This document shows positions 1 through 9,897 of a stretch of 64,000 nt of DNA, piece after piece. Source of the stretch: Brachycybe producta (lineage: Eukaryota; Arthropoda; Diplopoda; Playtdesmida; Andrognathidae); the NCBI GenBank assembly GCA_036925085.1, contig JAUPFP010000021.1, forward strand, positions 2,258,027-2,322,026, in the 5' to 3' direction. The notes under the pieces are model-generated. The model was not told the origin of the DNA. It was given only the letters and a program-made list of their open reading frames with translations, and searched no databases. The position numbers were made by a program, and so were the translations under genes. Every line of letters begins with the position of its first letter. Position 1 is the stretch's first letter.

Positions 1-1667
1 ATGAGCAAACAAATCTCATCTACTAATCTATTCATCTATTAATAGGCTTTTAAAGGACGTGTGTGTCTTTTAAAATGTCCTATTATCTTCACTCTTCATC
101 TTTAATTTTCAAGCAAGATTCTCCCTAGCTCTATTTCATTGTTAGGGGGCTTACAAGCTTAAAACACACTTTTTCTAGCCACGTGGGACTTTCTTGTCCC
201 CCCTTTTCTTTGTTCTTTGTTTTTACACTTGTGTTTCCCTTGGGACCCTCTATGTCCCAAGTCATGTTCTTCAATTTCTTCATCATCATCACCTCAATGC
301 ATCATCACATGAACTTTCTCCATTGGACAACACTGAAGCCCGGCCGCCATCTTGGATCGACCGGACACTCTTCAAAAAGCGCCAACGGAGCGGTTTTTCG
401 CTCCATGTGACTCATTGTTGTACCTTCTCTCATCTTTTTGTGTTCTCTTCTCTTCTCTTCTCTTCCAGAGGGTTGCACTCACGCGCCCCCTGGCGGAGTT
501 CCTCTTGTTAGAGAAAACTTCTCTTTTTCTTTGAATTTTCTCTCTTTTTGTGTCTTTCTCCTGGCCACCATAAAAACGTGCCCCGGAGGAACTTTTCAAT
601 CATCAATTTTTGGACATTGCAATAAACTGAACCGGAAGTGGCCACCTCAGCGCCACCTACGGACTTCTTCCTTCTACTCAATATAGTCCCTCACTGGGCA
701 CTGACTCTGTCTTTTTCATCCAGAGCCATCCAGCAGTGAGGACTCAAAATTTATACAGTCTGAACATTTCTTCTGGTTCACGAAGTATTTATCTTGTTGA
801 ACACACTTCAATTTCTACACTGTTTTACTGTTTTAATAAAACTAAATTGAAACTTTTGATGTGCGGGCACCGCACCTAAGTTTTAAACTTTCAAAGTAAA
901 ACAGCTTTCTTTTCTTGCTTCTTTGGAGAGTTCAGCCATCTTGAACTTCTCCTTTGTTTGTGCATTTAAAAAGTTCAGCCATCTTGAACTTTTTGTTCTT
1001 TGTGTGTTCTTCACACACACACTCTTCATTCTTGTTTCTAAGTAAAACTAAAAGTGCGGGCACCGCGCTCTAGCTTTACTCTTCGTATTGCTTTCCTCTT
1101 CTTCAGGCAACTGCAATACACTTCCATTTCTAATTCACTTTCCGCAGTGCAATCTTGATTGGGTGGTGTACCACGCTCGAGGTTGTATTGTACATCTGCT
1201 GTTTCTTTATTGAGGTTTTTGGAATTCTCGTAACCTCCACGTGGTCGCCAAATACCACGTGTCGAGAGAGATCCTTCCAAAATCTGACGCTCAATAAAGA
1301 ACTCACGACGCTACACCAGTTGGGAACCAAAACTCATCACACGCCCAACTGAGAACACGATCAACACGATACAACCATCACCACACTAACGGAGTGAACG
1401 GCCACTTCGTTATACACGTCACAAGCTTAGGTAATCTATCGTTACTCAGTGTATAAGAGTACGATAGTGTCGGTTGCCGACAAGCACTAAGTTACCGACG
1501 CACAGTGACGACACCGACCTACAAACTGAACGAGTCCCATCATACTGGAACCGAAAAGTATAGCTCAGAGTGTACTCGAGAACCCTCGGAGCTGCACACA
1601 ACGACTTGGACTTCGCCGGACTCGTTCATCACCGCACATTCACATTACACAAGCCACTTCATTAATC

Positions 1668-3419
1668 ATGGCTACCTCACACGACAATACGGGGTCCCTG
1701 TCTGATCACCAGGGTTCGCACGAAGATCTGTTGGAAGTACCCGTGACTACTGATGTGACACCACCGCCGCGGCCGACTGGGGCCGAGTTTGACCACCTGT
1801 CACAACAAGTGGCTGCACTCTCGACTCGTATGTCTCAGTTCATAGACGACCGATTCACGCCGAATCGACCGACTACACCACGGCGGACAACACGCACACA
1901 CCGACTTCGCGACGATGACTCGGACGCCTCTTCAGCCCCCTATGTTGGCTACAGAGAGCGTCACGATCGTTACGAAAGACATTACACACCGCACACACGT
2001 CATCTACCGCGTAACCCTGACTGGCAACAACAAGGGCAGTCAGATGATCCGCGTCACAGAGATGAGCGTGCGGAAATACCGATCACGACACGTGCTGATT
2101 CTCCTCACTCGCTTGTCCGGGTTGCACGTAGCGGTCGCCGCTCGACACCCCCGGAACAACAGCCTAGCCAAGGAGCGACACAAGGCACTTCAGTTTACGC
2201 GCCACGTTTTCCACCTCAAGGGGTAGGTCTGATGCCGGCTGGAATGTCAAACGTCCAGGATGGCATCTATCGACCAACCCCCAGAGAACCCTCCGTGGAA
2301 GAATTCAATAAGAAATACAGCGGTCGCCACCCAGCCGACTCAATCCAAAAATTCAACGGATTGACAGGTTTCCGTCCCTTCCTGGAAGAATTCGAGGAAG
2401 TAGCACACCTGTACGGTTGGAAAGACCACCACAAGGAGGAATACATCACGGGGTGTTTCACTGGGGCCGCCCGCACGTGGCTGAGTAAACTGAGGTATGA
2501 GCTTCAGGACATTCCTTGGCCAGCACTGAGAGTACAGATGGTAGATACGTTCGGGAAGCCGAACGAACTGGCCATCTTGGAGAAAAAGTATACAGAGATG
2601 CTCCAGAAGGAAGGTGAGAGTACACAAGCTTTCATCTGGGAGTTTATGATACTCGGCGACCGAGTTTACCCGCAACTTGACGATCAGCTGCGTATAAGCC
2701 AGTTGCGCCGCGCTCTACATCCCACCATACAGAACGCCGCGCATCACGCATCTACGACGTCGTTCAAGGACTTCGCAAACGCCGTCCTCAATATGGAGGT
2801 GGTCTTGCTGTCCTTGGATAAATGGCCGACGGAACCAAAACCCGCAGCTGATTCACAGTCGGGTAAAGGAGCATCGAAGACCGACCAGGAGCCGGCGGCA
2901 GCCGCCAGCCCTAAAGACAAAACACACCGGTCTAGGCACGATAAGAAGCCTAGTCAGACTGCTGCCACCAATTCAAACCGACACTCCGCAGCGGACCCCC
3001 AACCAGAGACCACTCGCACGTTCGACAAGAGTAAGTCAACGTGTTATAATTGTGGCAAACTGGGGCATTTCGTCCGTGAGTGTCGGCAACCGAAGAAGAA
3101 GGTTGCAATCAAGCAGTTTGGGGAGCCGGTTACCGACTACGACATCAAAGGAGAGGTGCCTGAAACGGATATCATCACCGAAGACGGTGTTGAGTTTGCT
3201 CTAATACGAGTGGCGGGACAAATCCGCCGGATCCCTCTTCCAGCAGCAGACTCAGCCGCCGGAGCACCTCCTCCTGACACATCCGACAATGACAGCTCTG
3301 ACCACTCTGAGGACATACCAATCAAAGTGCTCGACCAAGCTCCTGCACACAAATGGACCTCGGGCGAGCCGATCAAGTGGCCACCCACGCTGTCAAGAAA
3401 CCAAACGCGACGAAAATAA
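1668..3419 (+). CDS. gag: Ty3/Gypsy-type Gag polyprotein with CCHC zinc knuckle (retroelement)
   Basis: The frame encodes 583 residues and looks intact. The first 200 or so residues are polar and low-complexity, typical of a disordered matrix-like region. Residues about 220-395 carry the retrotransposon Gag (PF03732-type) capsid pattern, including an F-x-G-x-A-x-x-W core followed by a helix-rich stretch. A linker rich in Ala, Lys and Ser then leads to one CX2CX4HX4C knuckle (C459, C462, H467, C472) with a basic flank. The C-terminal roughly 100 residues are acidic then basic. Family knowledge: such proteins assemble retroelement particles and bind their RNA. An AATAAA overlaps the end of the frame and a 12-bp perfect hairpin follows at 3434-3466. 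No protease or polymerase frame follows directly. Confidence 0.85.
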   Translation: MATSHDNTGSLSDHQGSHEDLLEVPVTTDVTPPPRPTGAEFDHLSQQVAALSTRMSQFIDDRFTPNRPTTPRRTTRTHRLRDDDSDASSAPYVGYRERHDRYERHYTPHTRHLPRNPDWQQQGQSDDPRHRDERAEIPITTRADSPHSLVRVARSGRRSTPPEQQPSQGATQGTSVYAPRFPPQGVGLMPAGMSNVQDGIYRPTPREPSVEEFNKKYSGRHPADSIQKFNGLTGFRPFLEEFEEVAHLYGWKDHHKEEYITGCFTGAARTWLSKLRYELQDIPWPALRVQMVDTFGKPNELAILEKKYTEMLQKEGESTQAFIWEFMILGDRVYPQLDDQLRISQLRRALHPTIQNAAHHASTTSFKDFANAVLNMEVVLLSLDKWPTEPKPAADSQSGKGASKTDQEPAAAASPKDKTHRSRHDKKPSQTAATNSNRHSAADPQPETTRTFDKSKSTCYNCGKLGHFVRECRQPKKKVAIKQFGEPVTDYDIKGEVPETDIITEDGVEFALIRVAGQIRRIPLPAADSAAGAPPPDTSDNDSSDHSEDIPIKVLDQAPAHKWTSGEPIKWPPTLSRNQTRRK

Positions 3420-4856
3420 AACAATAATTCACCAGTGTTTATTTCATGACTATGGAAATAAACACTAGCAACCATCAAATATCAACAATAGAAGAGCGGG
3501 AGGAATTTGAGAATTGTTGTGTTGAGAAACAACTGAGGACAGTTGTCAAGAGGTGGGGGAGGGGATAAAAGGAACCCCCCAACGAATAAACAACCCCACA
3601 GCATCAACAACCCCTCTAAACACTCTCAAATAACTCCCAAAACTCTACAAAATTCACACAACTTTAATTTTTGAAACACTTCTAAACTTTTCAACATGGC
3701 CGCCAATATTTACATATTGGCAACCATTTCAAACATGCAATAAACTACACCGGAACCACGTGGCCTTCACAAACAACTGTCAACCACGTGGTGCACCTGA
3801 GGAAAATGCCGAAGGCCAGTCAAGGACGTTCAGAAGAAAAATCAAGAGCCATAAAAGGGTCAGCAAAAGAAAAACACCGTGCTCCCCTTTATTATGGACG
3901 AACGTCATTGACCATGCTGTTGACAGTAGAAGGATAGAAACTTCAAAGAGACAATTGCTCTGGGGGCCAGACCAATGCACTGGGACTTCAAAGAAAAAAA
4001 CAAACAACAAAAACTGCTGGCCATAAACAAATAAAAAAGGAAGAAAATCAGTTTTGAAGATTTTGTGAGAGCGGACACCTTCAATTAAAAAATAAAATTG
4101 AAGAACCTGTCACCCTCTCAATTAAGATCGAATTGTGGGACACCAACTCCTGCCCCACTCCCCCCTAAAAATAATAACAAACAGCAAGGTACATTAGTAA
4201 CCTTGCTGACCTATTCTTTCCAAAAAAAAAGGCATTAAGGAAAAGAAGGGGAGAAAGTTAATGGGCAACTTCACACCTCGGTGTGAAATAAAATAACGGC
4301 CCTTCCCCCTCGAGATTCCTTAGTCCTTTTGTTTATCTAAAAATAATAAACAGGACCGACTCTGATAAGAATTAGATCAACACCTCTCACATCTAATATC
4401 GGTGGGACAACCCCCACCCCCAATAAATAAAGTCGTGAAGAAACCAATTAGAGTAAGGTGTCTTATTCTAAAAGGGGCCGGCCCTTCTAACTTTTAAAAT
4501 TAAATAAGAAAGTGACCAAACTTGGTCAATTACCACTCGATTTGCTCTCTTCAAAGAAGCACTCGTTTTTGTTCATCTCTTTATGCTCGATCTTCTTCAA
4601 TCATCAAATCTTCAATCTACTTCTGTGCCAAGTTCCAAATTTTAATTTCGAACTTCTTCAGTTTTGTTGTCAATCCAAAGCTTGAGTACCACCTTCAAGC
4701 CTTTGAACTCACGTGCAGTGCATCAGGCCTTCAGAACTCTTTGGACCTCTTGAAATAATAACAGAGTGATCGGGGACCGATTTCTGTTATTATTTGGAAG
4801 TAACCACCAGCAGCGGGACTTTTGAAAAAGTAAGAACTTTCTAACTCTTAAGAAAT
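3420..4856 (+). other. Structured non-coding block between Gag and the second frame
   Basis: No convincing coding frame is present. The block carries several short perfect stem-loops: 3434-3466 (12-bp arms), one near 3532-3549 (7-bp arms), one near 4175-4195 (9-bp arms), one near 4268-4287 (8-bp arms around a two-base loop), and 4753-4795 (13-bp outer plus 5-bp inner stem) about 60 bases before the next start codon. A purine-rich run lies near 3552-3570, followed by TAAAAGG and an AATAAAC. I read it as a 3' untranslated region joined to the leader of the second frame, or as an LTR of a nested element; the sequence does not decide. Confidence 0.5.
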
Positions 4857-7034
4857 ATGCCAGGTAGAGGCTCATGGAGAGGAGGCAGAATGATGTCTGC
4901 CTCTTCTAGTGAAGATGAGACGGAGAGTGGAACGGCGGGGACCGCTGAACCCCTCTCTCAATCTACCTGCCAGCTACAAAGGGCGGGCGCCGCCAGTGCG
5001 CCAATAACAAGAAGAGAGTCGCCAAACACAATAGATAGGCGCCGCACCTCCTCCGAACCGGAGAATTTTCACCGGCGTGGGGAGAAGCGCCTAAAAGCAA
5101 GCTTCAAGCGACCTGCCAATGTCGGGCGCGAAGGGAAGCCTGCTGCTCCAAGCAGCATCGTCCCCTTCGACGTCACGACATCAAAACACTACTGGGAGGA
5201 GCGGGAAGACCGCATCGATATTAATACAATGGCATGGGGGGTTAACCAGGCGTTCCGCGATAGCATCGCGCCTGGTCAACCCATTCCGGGTGGAGCTGAA
5301 GCAAGAGGGAAGCGTGGGGGAGGTGGATCTGTGCCCTCCCCCCTCGAAGACCTCCACTTGGAGCTGCAGAGGGAGGCTGCTCTTCGTCGGGCAGCCAGAG
5401 ATAAGAAGGAAGGGGAGGACAATCTGGCGTACCTCCGTGCGGTTTGCGCCCGCCTTGTCGAGCTGGGCTTACCGTGTACGGCGCAACTCCCGAAGGAGGA
5501 GCTCCTGCGAATCGAGGCCCGACTCCAAGAAGCCGCCCGAGTTACGTCGTCAGCTACGTCATCATCTCCATCCTCCGACTCGCCAGCAACCCTGACAACT
5601 GGCCTCTCCACATCTCCTTCTCCACCCATAACGCCACCAGAGCCTTTCCAACACTGCTCACCGGTGCCGTCAATCACTCCGCCGCCTCCTCCTCATACAC
5701 CATTATCGTCACCACCAACCTCCCGATGTGCCACGCCTCCACGCAGCGAGGCCGCCACACCAACTCCGACTCCGAAGCTACCTTCCATAGTGGTGGTTCC
5801 CCAACCTGTTCGTGTTCAGGTTCCCACTGGGGCTCGCCCCAAGGAACCTCAACAGTCCTACAGGGGCCACCACTCTTCTCGAGACTCTCTTCAACGGCCA
5901 CAACCACGTCGCTCTTCGCCACGTGGTTCCCATCTTTCGCCCCGACGCCGACCCGACGGAAGAAGTCAGCAGGAACAACGTGGTTCCTCTGGACGCGGCC
6001 CTCCGCCGCGTAATAACTTCGACCCAAGGGTCAGGCAAGACCTACAGGATCACCGAGTCCAACTGGACCGCGACCATCGCTATGAAACTCGGGGCCCTCC
6101 TACTTGGGTCCCGCGTCGCTCTCCTCCTCCGCCGCCTCCGGGCCGCCCTTCTGGACAACCTACGCCTACACCTTTGATGCCGCCACCTTCCGCAGAGCGT
6201 GCCGCGTTCTTGAAAAAACAGAAGGCCATCACAAACCTTCTGCAAGACGTCATGCGACAGGGAGGTGACCCCATGGAAGCACTGGGCCGTGCACCAGGAA
6301 GTGCCAAGCCACTGGAGGCGCTGAGCAGGAAGTCGGCATCGAAGCGACTACGTCAGCGGGCCCGCGATATGGCCCGGTCCGCCTTGCGCCATGCCAGGCC
6401 TATCACGGGCGCATCAGTTTCTTTGGAACCTGCGGCTCCAACACCAGCCCGACCAGCCGCACCGCCCACTGTACCCCATGCCGGGGCTACTCTGGGGCGG
6501 TTACCGCTGGATCATCCGTTCCGTGCAGCCACCTCCGGCGAGAGATTGCTCAACAATCGGTGGGTCACTTGGCAGCGCGAAGTGCGCTCGGCCAACACCC
6601 TTTACGTAGGACACTTCTCTTTGGAGGAAGGGTTTCCCCGTCTGGACCTCCCTCCCCGGGAGCGATATGTCGTGGGACTCTCCCGCCTAACAAGTGTCCT
6701 CATCACCATCGTCTTCCCAAGAAGACGGATTGTTGAAACCACCAGTTTCGCCGGAGATGCCATCGATGAAGCCACGGAAGCCCTTTTGGGAGCTTTCGTC
6801 AACTCCGTCTTTAGACTGCCAGCTGGACAGACGTTCCGTACCAGCCGTCACTACATTCCGGAACCGGATCCTCATTACCGAATCGCCGTCTTATGGGACG
6901 CCGCTTGGGCTACACTGTACAACAAGCGGTCCTCCCGCAAGATTATCGGGGACCGGGACATCTTCAATATCTTCCACCGGGATCTACCTGACGACCAGGG
7001 ACAATGGCTGTCTGCCGCATCCAGCTACCGATGA
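4857..7034 (+). CDS. Unrecognised 725-residue proline-rich ORF of the retroelement island
   Basis: I do not recognise this protein. Residues 1-130 are polar with Arg/Gly and Ser/Glu clusters. Residues about 165-235 contain a charged, Leu-rich segment that could be helical. Residues about 235-480 are Pro/Ser/Arg-rich and surely disordered. The C-terminal part, from about 490 to 725, has ordinary composition and looks folded: a basic helix-like stretch near 505-530, then a region near 565-725 with several Trp, Tyr and His residues. It has no CCHC knuckle, no protease motif and no polymerase motif. Its GC content matches the Gag frame and differs from the host, so it most likely belongs to the same element. 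Alternatives are a second, diverged Gag-like protein or a captured gene. Overlapping frames in this stretch are shadows of the high GC. Confidence 0.6.
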   Translation: MPGRGSWRGGRMMSASSSEDETESGTAGTAEPLSQSTCQLQRAGAASAPITRRESPNTIDRRRTSSEPENFHRRGEKRLKASFKRPANVGREGKPAAPSSIVPFDVTTSKHYWEEREDRIDINTMAWGVNQAFRDSIAPGQPIPGGAEARGKRGGGGSVPSPLEDLHLELQREAALRRAARDKKEGEDNLAYLRAVCARLVELGLPCTAQLPKEELLRIEARLQEAARVTSSATSSSPSSDSPATLTTGLSTSPSPPITPPEPFQHCSPVPSITPPPPPHTPLSSPPTSRCATPPRSEAATPTPTPKLPSIVVVPQPVRVQVPTGARPKEPQQSYRGHHSSRDSLQRPQPRRSSPRGSHLSPRRRPDGRSQQEQRGSSGRGPPPRNNFDPRVRQDLQDHRVQLDRDHRYETRGPPTWVPRRSPPPPPPGRPSGQPTPTPLMPPPSAERAAFLKKQKAITNLLQDVMRQGGDPMEALGRAPGSAKPLEALSRKSASKRLRQRARDMARSALRHARPITGASVSLEPAAPTPARPAAPPTVPHAGATLGRLPLDHPFRAATSGERLLNNRWVTWQREVRSANTLYVGHFSLEEGFPRLDLPPRERYVVGLSRLTSVLITIVFPRRRIVETTSFAGDAIDEATEALLGAFVNSVFRLPAGQTFRTSRHYIPEPDPHYRIAVLWDAAWATLYNKRSSRKIIGDRDIFNIFHRDLPDDQGQWLSAASSYR

Positions 7035-7576
7035 GGCCAGGTCCGGCGGGATTACCCCCCCGTACGGTTCATGGACCCAGGATCCTCCCCACCCTCCGCA
7101 GCAGGGATAGCTGCGCGCCACATGTACTCATGTGGTTGCCACCCATCCGGGTGGCATTATCGAAAAATTTATAAAAAAATAAAATACGTTGCAACTGTTC
7201 TTTTCTTTTTAGATTTCAATAGCGGCTCGCCACTCAGCGAGCATTAATTATCTTTGTTTTATGTTTTCAGCCTTTTCCAATTTTTAAGGGCGCTGACACT
7301 TCGGTGCCAGTGCCTTTCCATAACCACCTCTGTACACGGTAAGTCCTCAGCCACCCATGTCTCCCCGCTGCGTAACTTGAAAACCTTCCACCCTTGGCTG
7401 GAGTACGAGGACGTACTCCAAGCAAAGTTGGAGGGTATGTAACACCCTGTAAATCGTGATCCCGCCAAAACCATAGCCTGGGGGGTAAACAACTCTCAAC
7501 CGTCCCTCCCTCCTCTCTGACTCACCTTTCTGACTCATGCCCCAGTGGCGGATTGATACATAAAGGACCATGGTCA

Positions 7577-7625
7577 CTTGGACCTGGTTACACCTCGCAG
7601 GTGTACACAGGTCCAAGGTATAAAA
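7577..7625 (+). promoter_or_regulatory. Long hairpin abutting a TATA box
   Basis: A 10-bp perfect outer stem (CTTGGACCTG with CAGGTCCAAG) encloses a 7-bp perfect inner stem (TACACCT with AGGTGTA) around a three-base loop. TATAAAA begins at 7619, one base past the stem. The AAAGGACCATG flanking the hairpin is repeated directly on both sides (near 7562 and 7624). This looks like the core promoter of the presumed LTR. Confidence 0.5.
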
Positions 7626-7871
7626 GGACCATGTTCCTCTTTGTTCCTCAGTTCTTTCCTTTGCCTGTTTTTGCGATACATTCCAAATCATGGGCCTGAG
7701 GATTTCCAGTTAGTATTTTACTATTCACCCTTGTATCTGTACTTCTTACAAGGAATGAATAAAAGTGTTGTAATAAGAAGTAGCGTTGTCTCTATGTCTT
7801 TATGCTAATAACTTCTCTTCAGAGGCCGGAGGTTTCATAGGGCAGGAGCTATACGATTCTCAGCAGCTACA

Positions 7872-8058
7872 ACATCTTCTCTAGTCGGAATACCGATGGA
7901 GAAGATGTATATCAGCATCAACCGGAAGAGAGAGAGATGGCCGCCACTCTCCTGCATTGATTTCACCCCCATGCAGAAGAGTGACTTCAATCTATCTCCA
8001 TCCAGCTCTCTCTACAGCTCGGATCTTCTCTGTGCAGGTGTCATACTGCTCAGAGAAG
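7872..8058 (+). repeat. Three consecutive strong stem-loops at the element's right end
   Basis: Stem-loop one: 7872-7908 with 10-bp perfect arms (ACATCTTCTC) plus an inner TCGG/CCGA pair. Stem-loop two: 7945-7983, CACTCT and CTGCAT pairing with ATGCAG and AGAGTG. Stem-loop three: 8025-8058, CTTCTCTG and GCA pairing with TGC and CAGAGAAG. All lie downstream of the AATAAA at about 7757. Confidence 0.6.
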
Positions 8059-8070
8059 AAACGAAAAGTA

Positions 8071-9897
8071 GAAAATGTCATCTAAAGGTTGGTAATAAAA
8101 TATTGGTTGATGTCAAAAGCTCACACTATATATTATAAATATAATAACAAAATAGTGCTAATCCCATTTTAGGTCATATTCTTAATGGTTTTTTAGTTAA
8201 AGCTATTGCTAAACTCGTTAACATTTACATAAAACTTCCTATCAAAAGTTCATAAGTTTACCTTTGACTTAACAATTATTAAGAATTTTACCCTAAAATG
8301 TTGAAGTAAATTTAGAAACCTGAATACTTATAAACTTAATTTATAAAACTATAAATTAAATCTAAAAAAAATGTGCATACCTCTTCATCATCATCATCAT
8401 CATCATCATCAGAATCTGTGGTTGTTGCAATGTCAGCAACTTGTTGCTTATTTGAAATTATTTCTACTTGTAATTCATTTGATATATTATTATCCTCCAT
8501 GTTTAACCCAGCAAATATAAAATCCAAATGGCAAAGTCTAACTTCATATATTTTTGTAGCTCTGAAGTTTCTCAAATTAGATATGTTTAAGAGGGCGAGA
8601 GAGAGAGAAAAAATTCTTTACATTATAAATATTAGCAATATATCAAGGTTGTCAACATTAAATTTCTCTATCTAGTCATTAAATCACATACATGGAGAGA
8701 ACGTATTTTAATATCTTTATTAAAAAAAACTAAAATTAATTGTGTTTACTACTAAAGTAGACATGATCTGCTTACAAAGTTAAATACAAAAGCTTACCAC
8801 TTGTGACAGTAATACTATTAAAGTGGATTTTGAACTAGCGGAACTTTTATTTGATAGTTTTTTCCACTATAAAACATTCTTTTGTATTTAGTTTTAATTA
8901 CTGCAACAAAAATAAACTGAAAATTTATCAAGGATGTTGTTGTTTAAAGTACAAAGAAGAATGACCCTCCTATTTATTAACTAAAAAAATCGACTGTCCA
9001 TTTAGTATCAATAAACAGTAGTTTCTTAAATAATATTGAAAAATAAGCGCACCAGGGGTACCATTGCAGAAAATCATCATGTGACAGTAAATTATCAGAT
9101 ATAGCTCATAACCTTGTAACAGTCACAAAAAAACAAATTGTAAAAGATTATGACAAAAAATTGTCGTATGTCTTTCTTATTAAAATTGAGAAAATTTTGA
9201 TAGCTAATCCTTTTTCGACTTAATTTGAAAGAAAAAAAAATGTGTTCACAAATGTCAATAAATATAAATCCATTAAACCGATTCCTATTTAAATATTATG
9301 ACCTATATATATTACTAATAGAATCTAGAACTGAAACCTAATTTTTGTTTTAAAAAAAGAAAATTCAATTAAGTTACATAATTATTTTATTGAAAACCAA
9401 TTTAATATCAAAGCAGATAAAAATCTCACCATATTTTGTCATTCAACCTATTGAGATCTACATTATTAAAAATTAACCATTTATACCATTTTATTTTAAT
9501 TAACAAGAGGTAGAATTTTCGCTAAAATAAAATGAAATAACTTGATAAAAATGTTGAAGTACTTGAGCCATATAAATAAATTATTTGTTAGAAATGACAC
9601 AATTTAGAAATTTAATCCTAAAATGTTTTTTGTATGTTATTAACTTAAAATTATTAATGAACAGTTTAGTGTTGAAATTTCAGTGTCTTTTGAACGATTT
9701 GATTCTAATTACGAAAACTGACTAATAATTTCGATAAAAAGTACAAAAATTAAAACAAAAAAATGTAAAATTTACAAAAAAAAATTGTTCATATTAAAAA
9801 ATAGAAATAAAAATTTATCATAAAATTTTGGAAATTTTTAAACTTCAGTTGTTTTTGTTCTCAGAATTCTTTTTTTCGAACTTTCATAAAATTATTA
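8071..9897. other. AT-rich spacer downstream of the first TTC39 paralogue
   Basis: No gene is seen. It contains an ATC trinucleotide run at about 8383-8411 and several poly-A/T runs. Short open frames here are by-products of the trinucleotide run. Confidence 0.6.

Larger units (their letters stand above)
1..8070 (+). mobile_element. Gag-bearing LTR-type retroelement island, right part (left end outside window)
   Basis: This stretch is clearly GC-richer than the AT-rich host DNA that begins near 8,070. It holds two long plus-strand reading frames: a Ty3/Gypsy-type Gag at 1668-3419 and an unrecognised proline-rich frame at 4857-7034. Non-coding blocks at 1-1667, 3420-4856 and 7035-8070 separate them and are crowded with perfect stem-loops. 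A purine-rich run just before 7438, then a start resembling the solo LTR at 42800 (TGTRACACCCTGTA), then a TATA box and AATAAA, suggest that 7438 begins a 3' LTR. I found no reverse transcriptase, RNase H or integrase. Both frames look whole, so the insertion is probably young. It could be one long Gag-only (TR-GAG-like) element or two nested related elements: a similar motif around an AATAAAC box occurs near 615 and near 3740. The exact right edge is unresolved. Confidence 0.6.
7438..8070 (+). mobile_element. Probable 3' LTR of the left-edge retroelement (end approximate)
   Basis: The stretch begins TGTAACACCCTGTA, nearly the same as the start of the solo LTR at 42800, and is preceded by a purine-rich tract (GGAGGG) as expected for plus-strand priming. 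It has a long hairpin at 7577-7617, a TATAAAA at 7619, and AATAAA with a GT-rich stretch about 130 bases later. Strong hairpins lie at 7872-7908, 7945-7983 and 8025-8058. The right boundary, target duplication and 5' partner are not visible, so the call rests on end motif and signal order only. Confidence 0.45.

Noticed and set aside
5119-6177. Several overlapping open frames (158, 189 and 121 residues on +, others on -)
   Set aside because: They are shadows of the GC-rich 4857-7034 frame in other phases and resemble no family.
8336-8675. Open frames with Asp or Ser runs on both strands
   Set aside because: They come from the ATC trinucleotide repeat at about 8383-8411.
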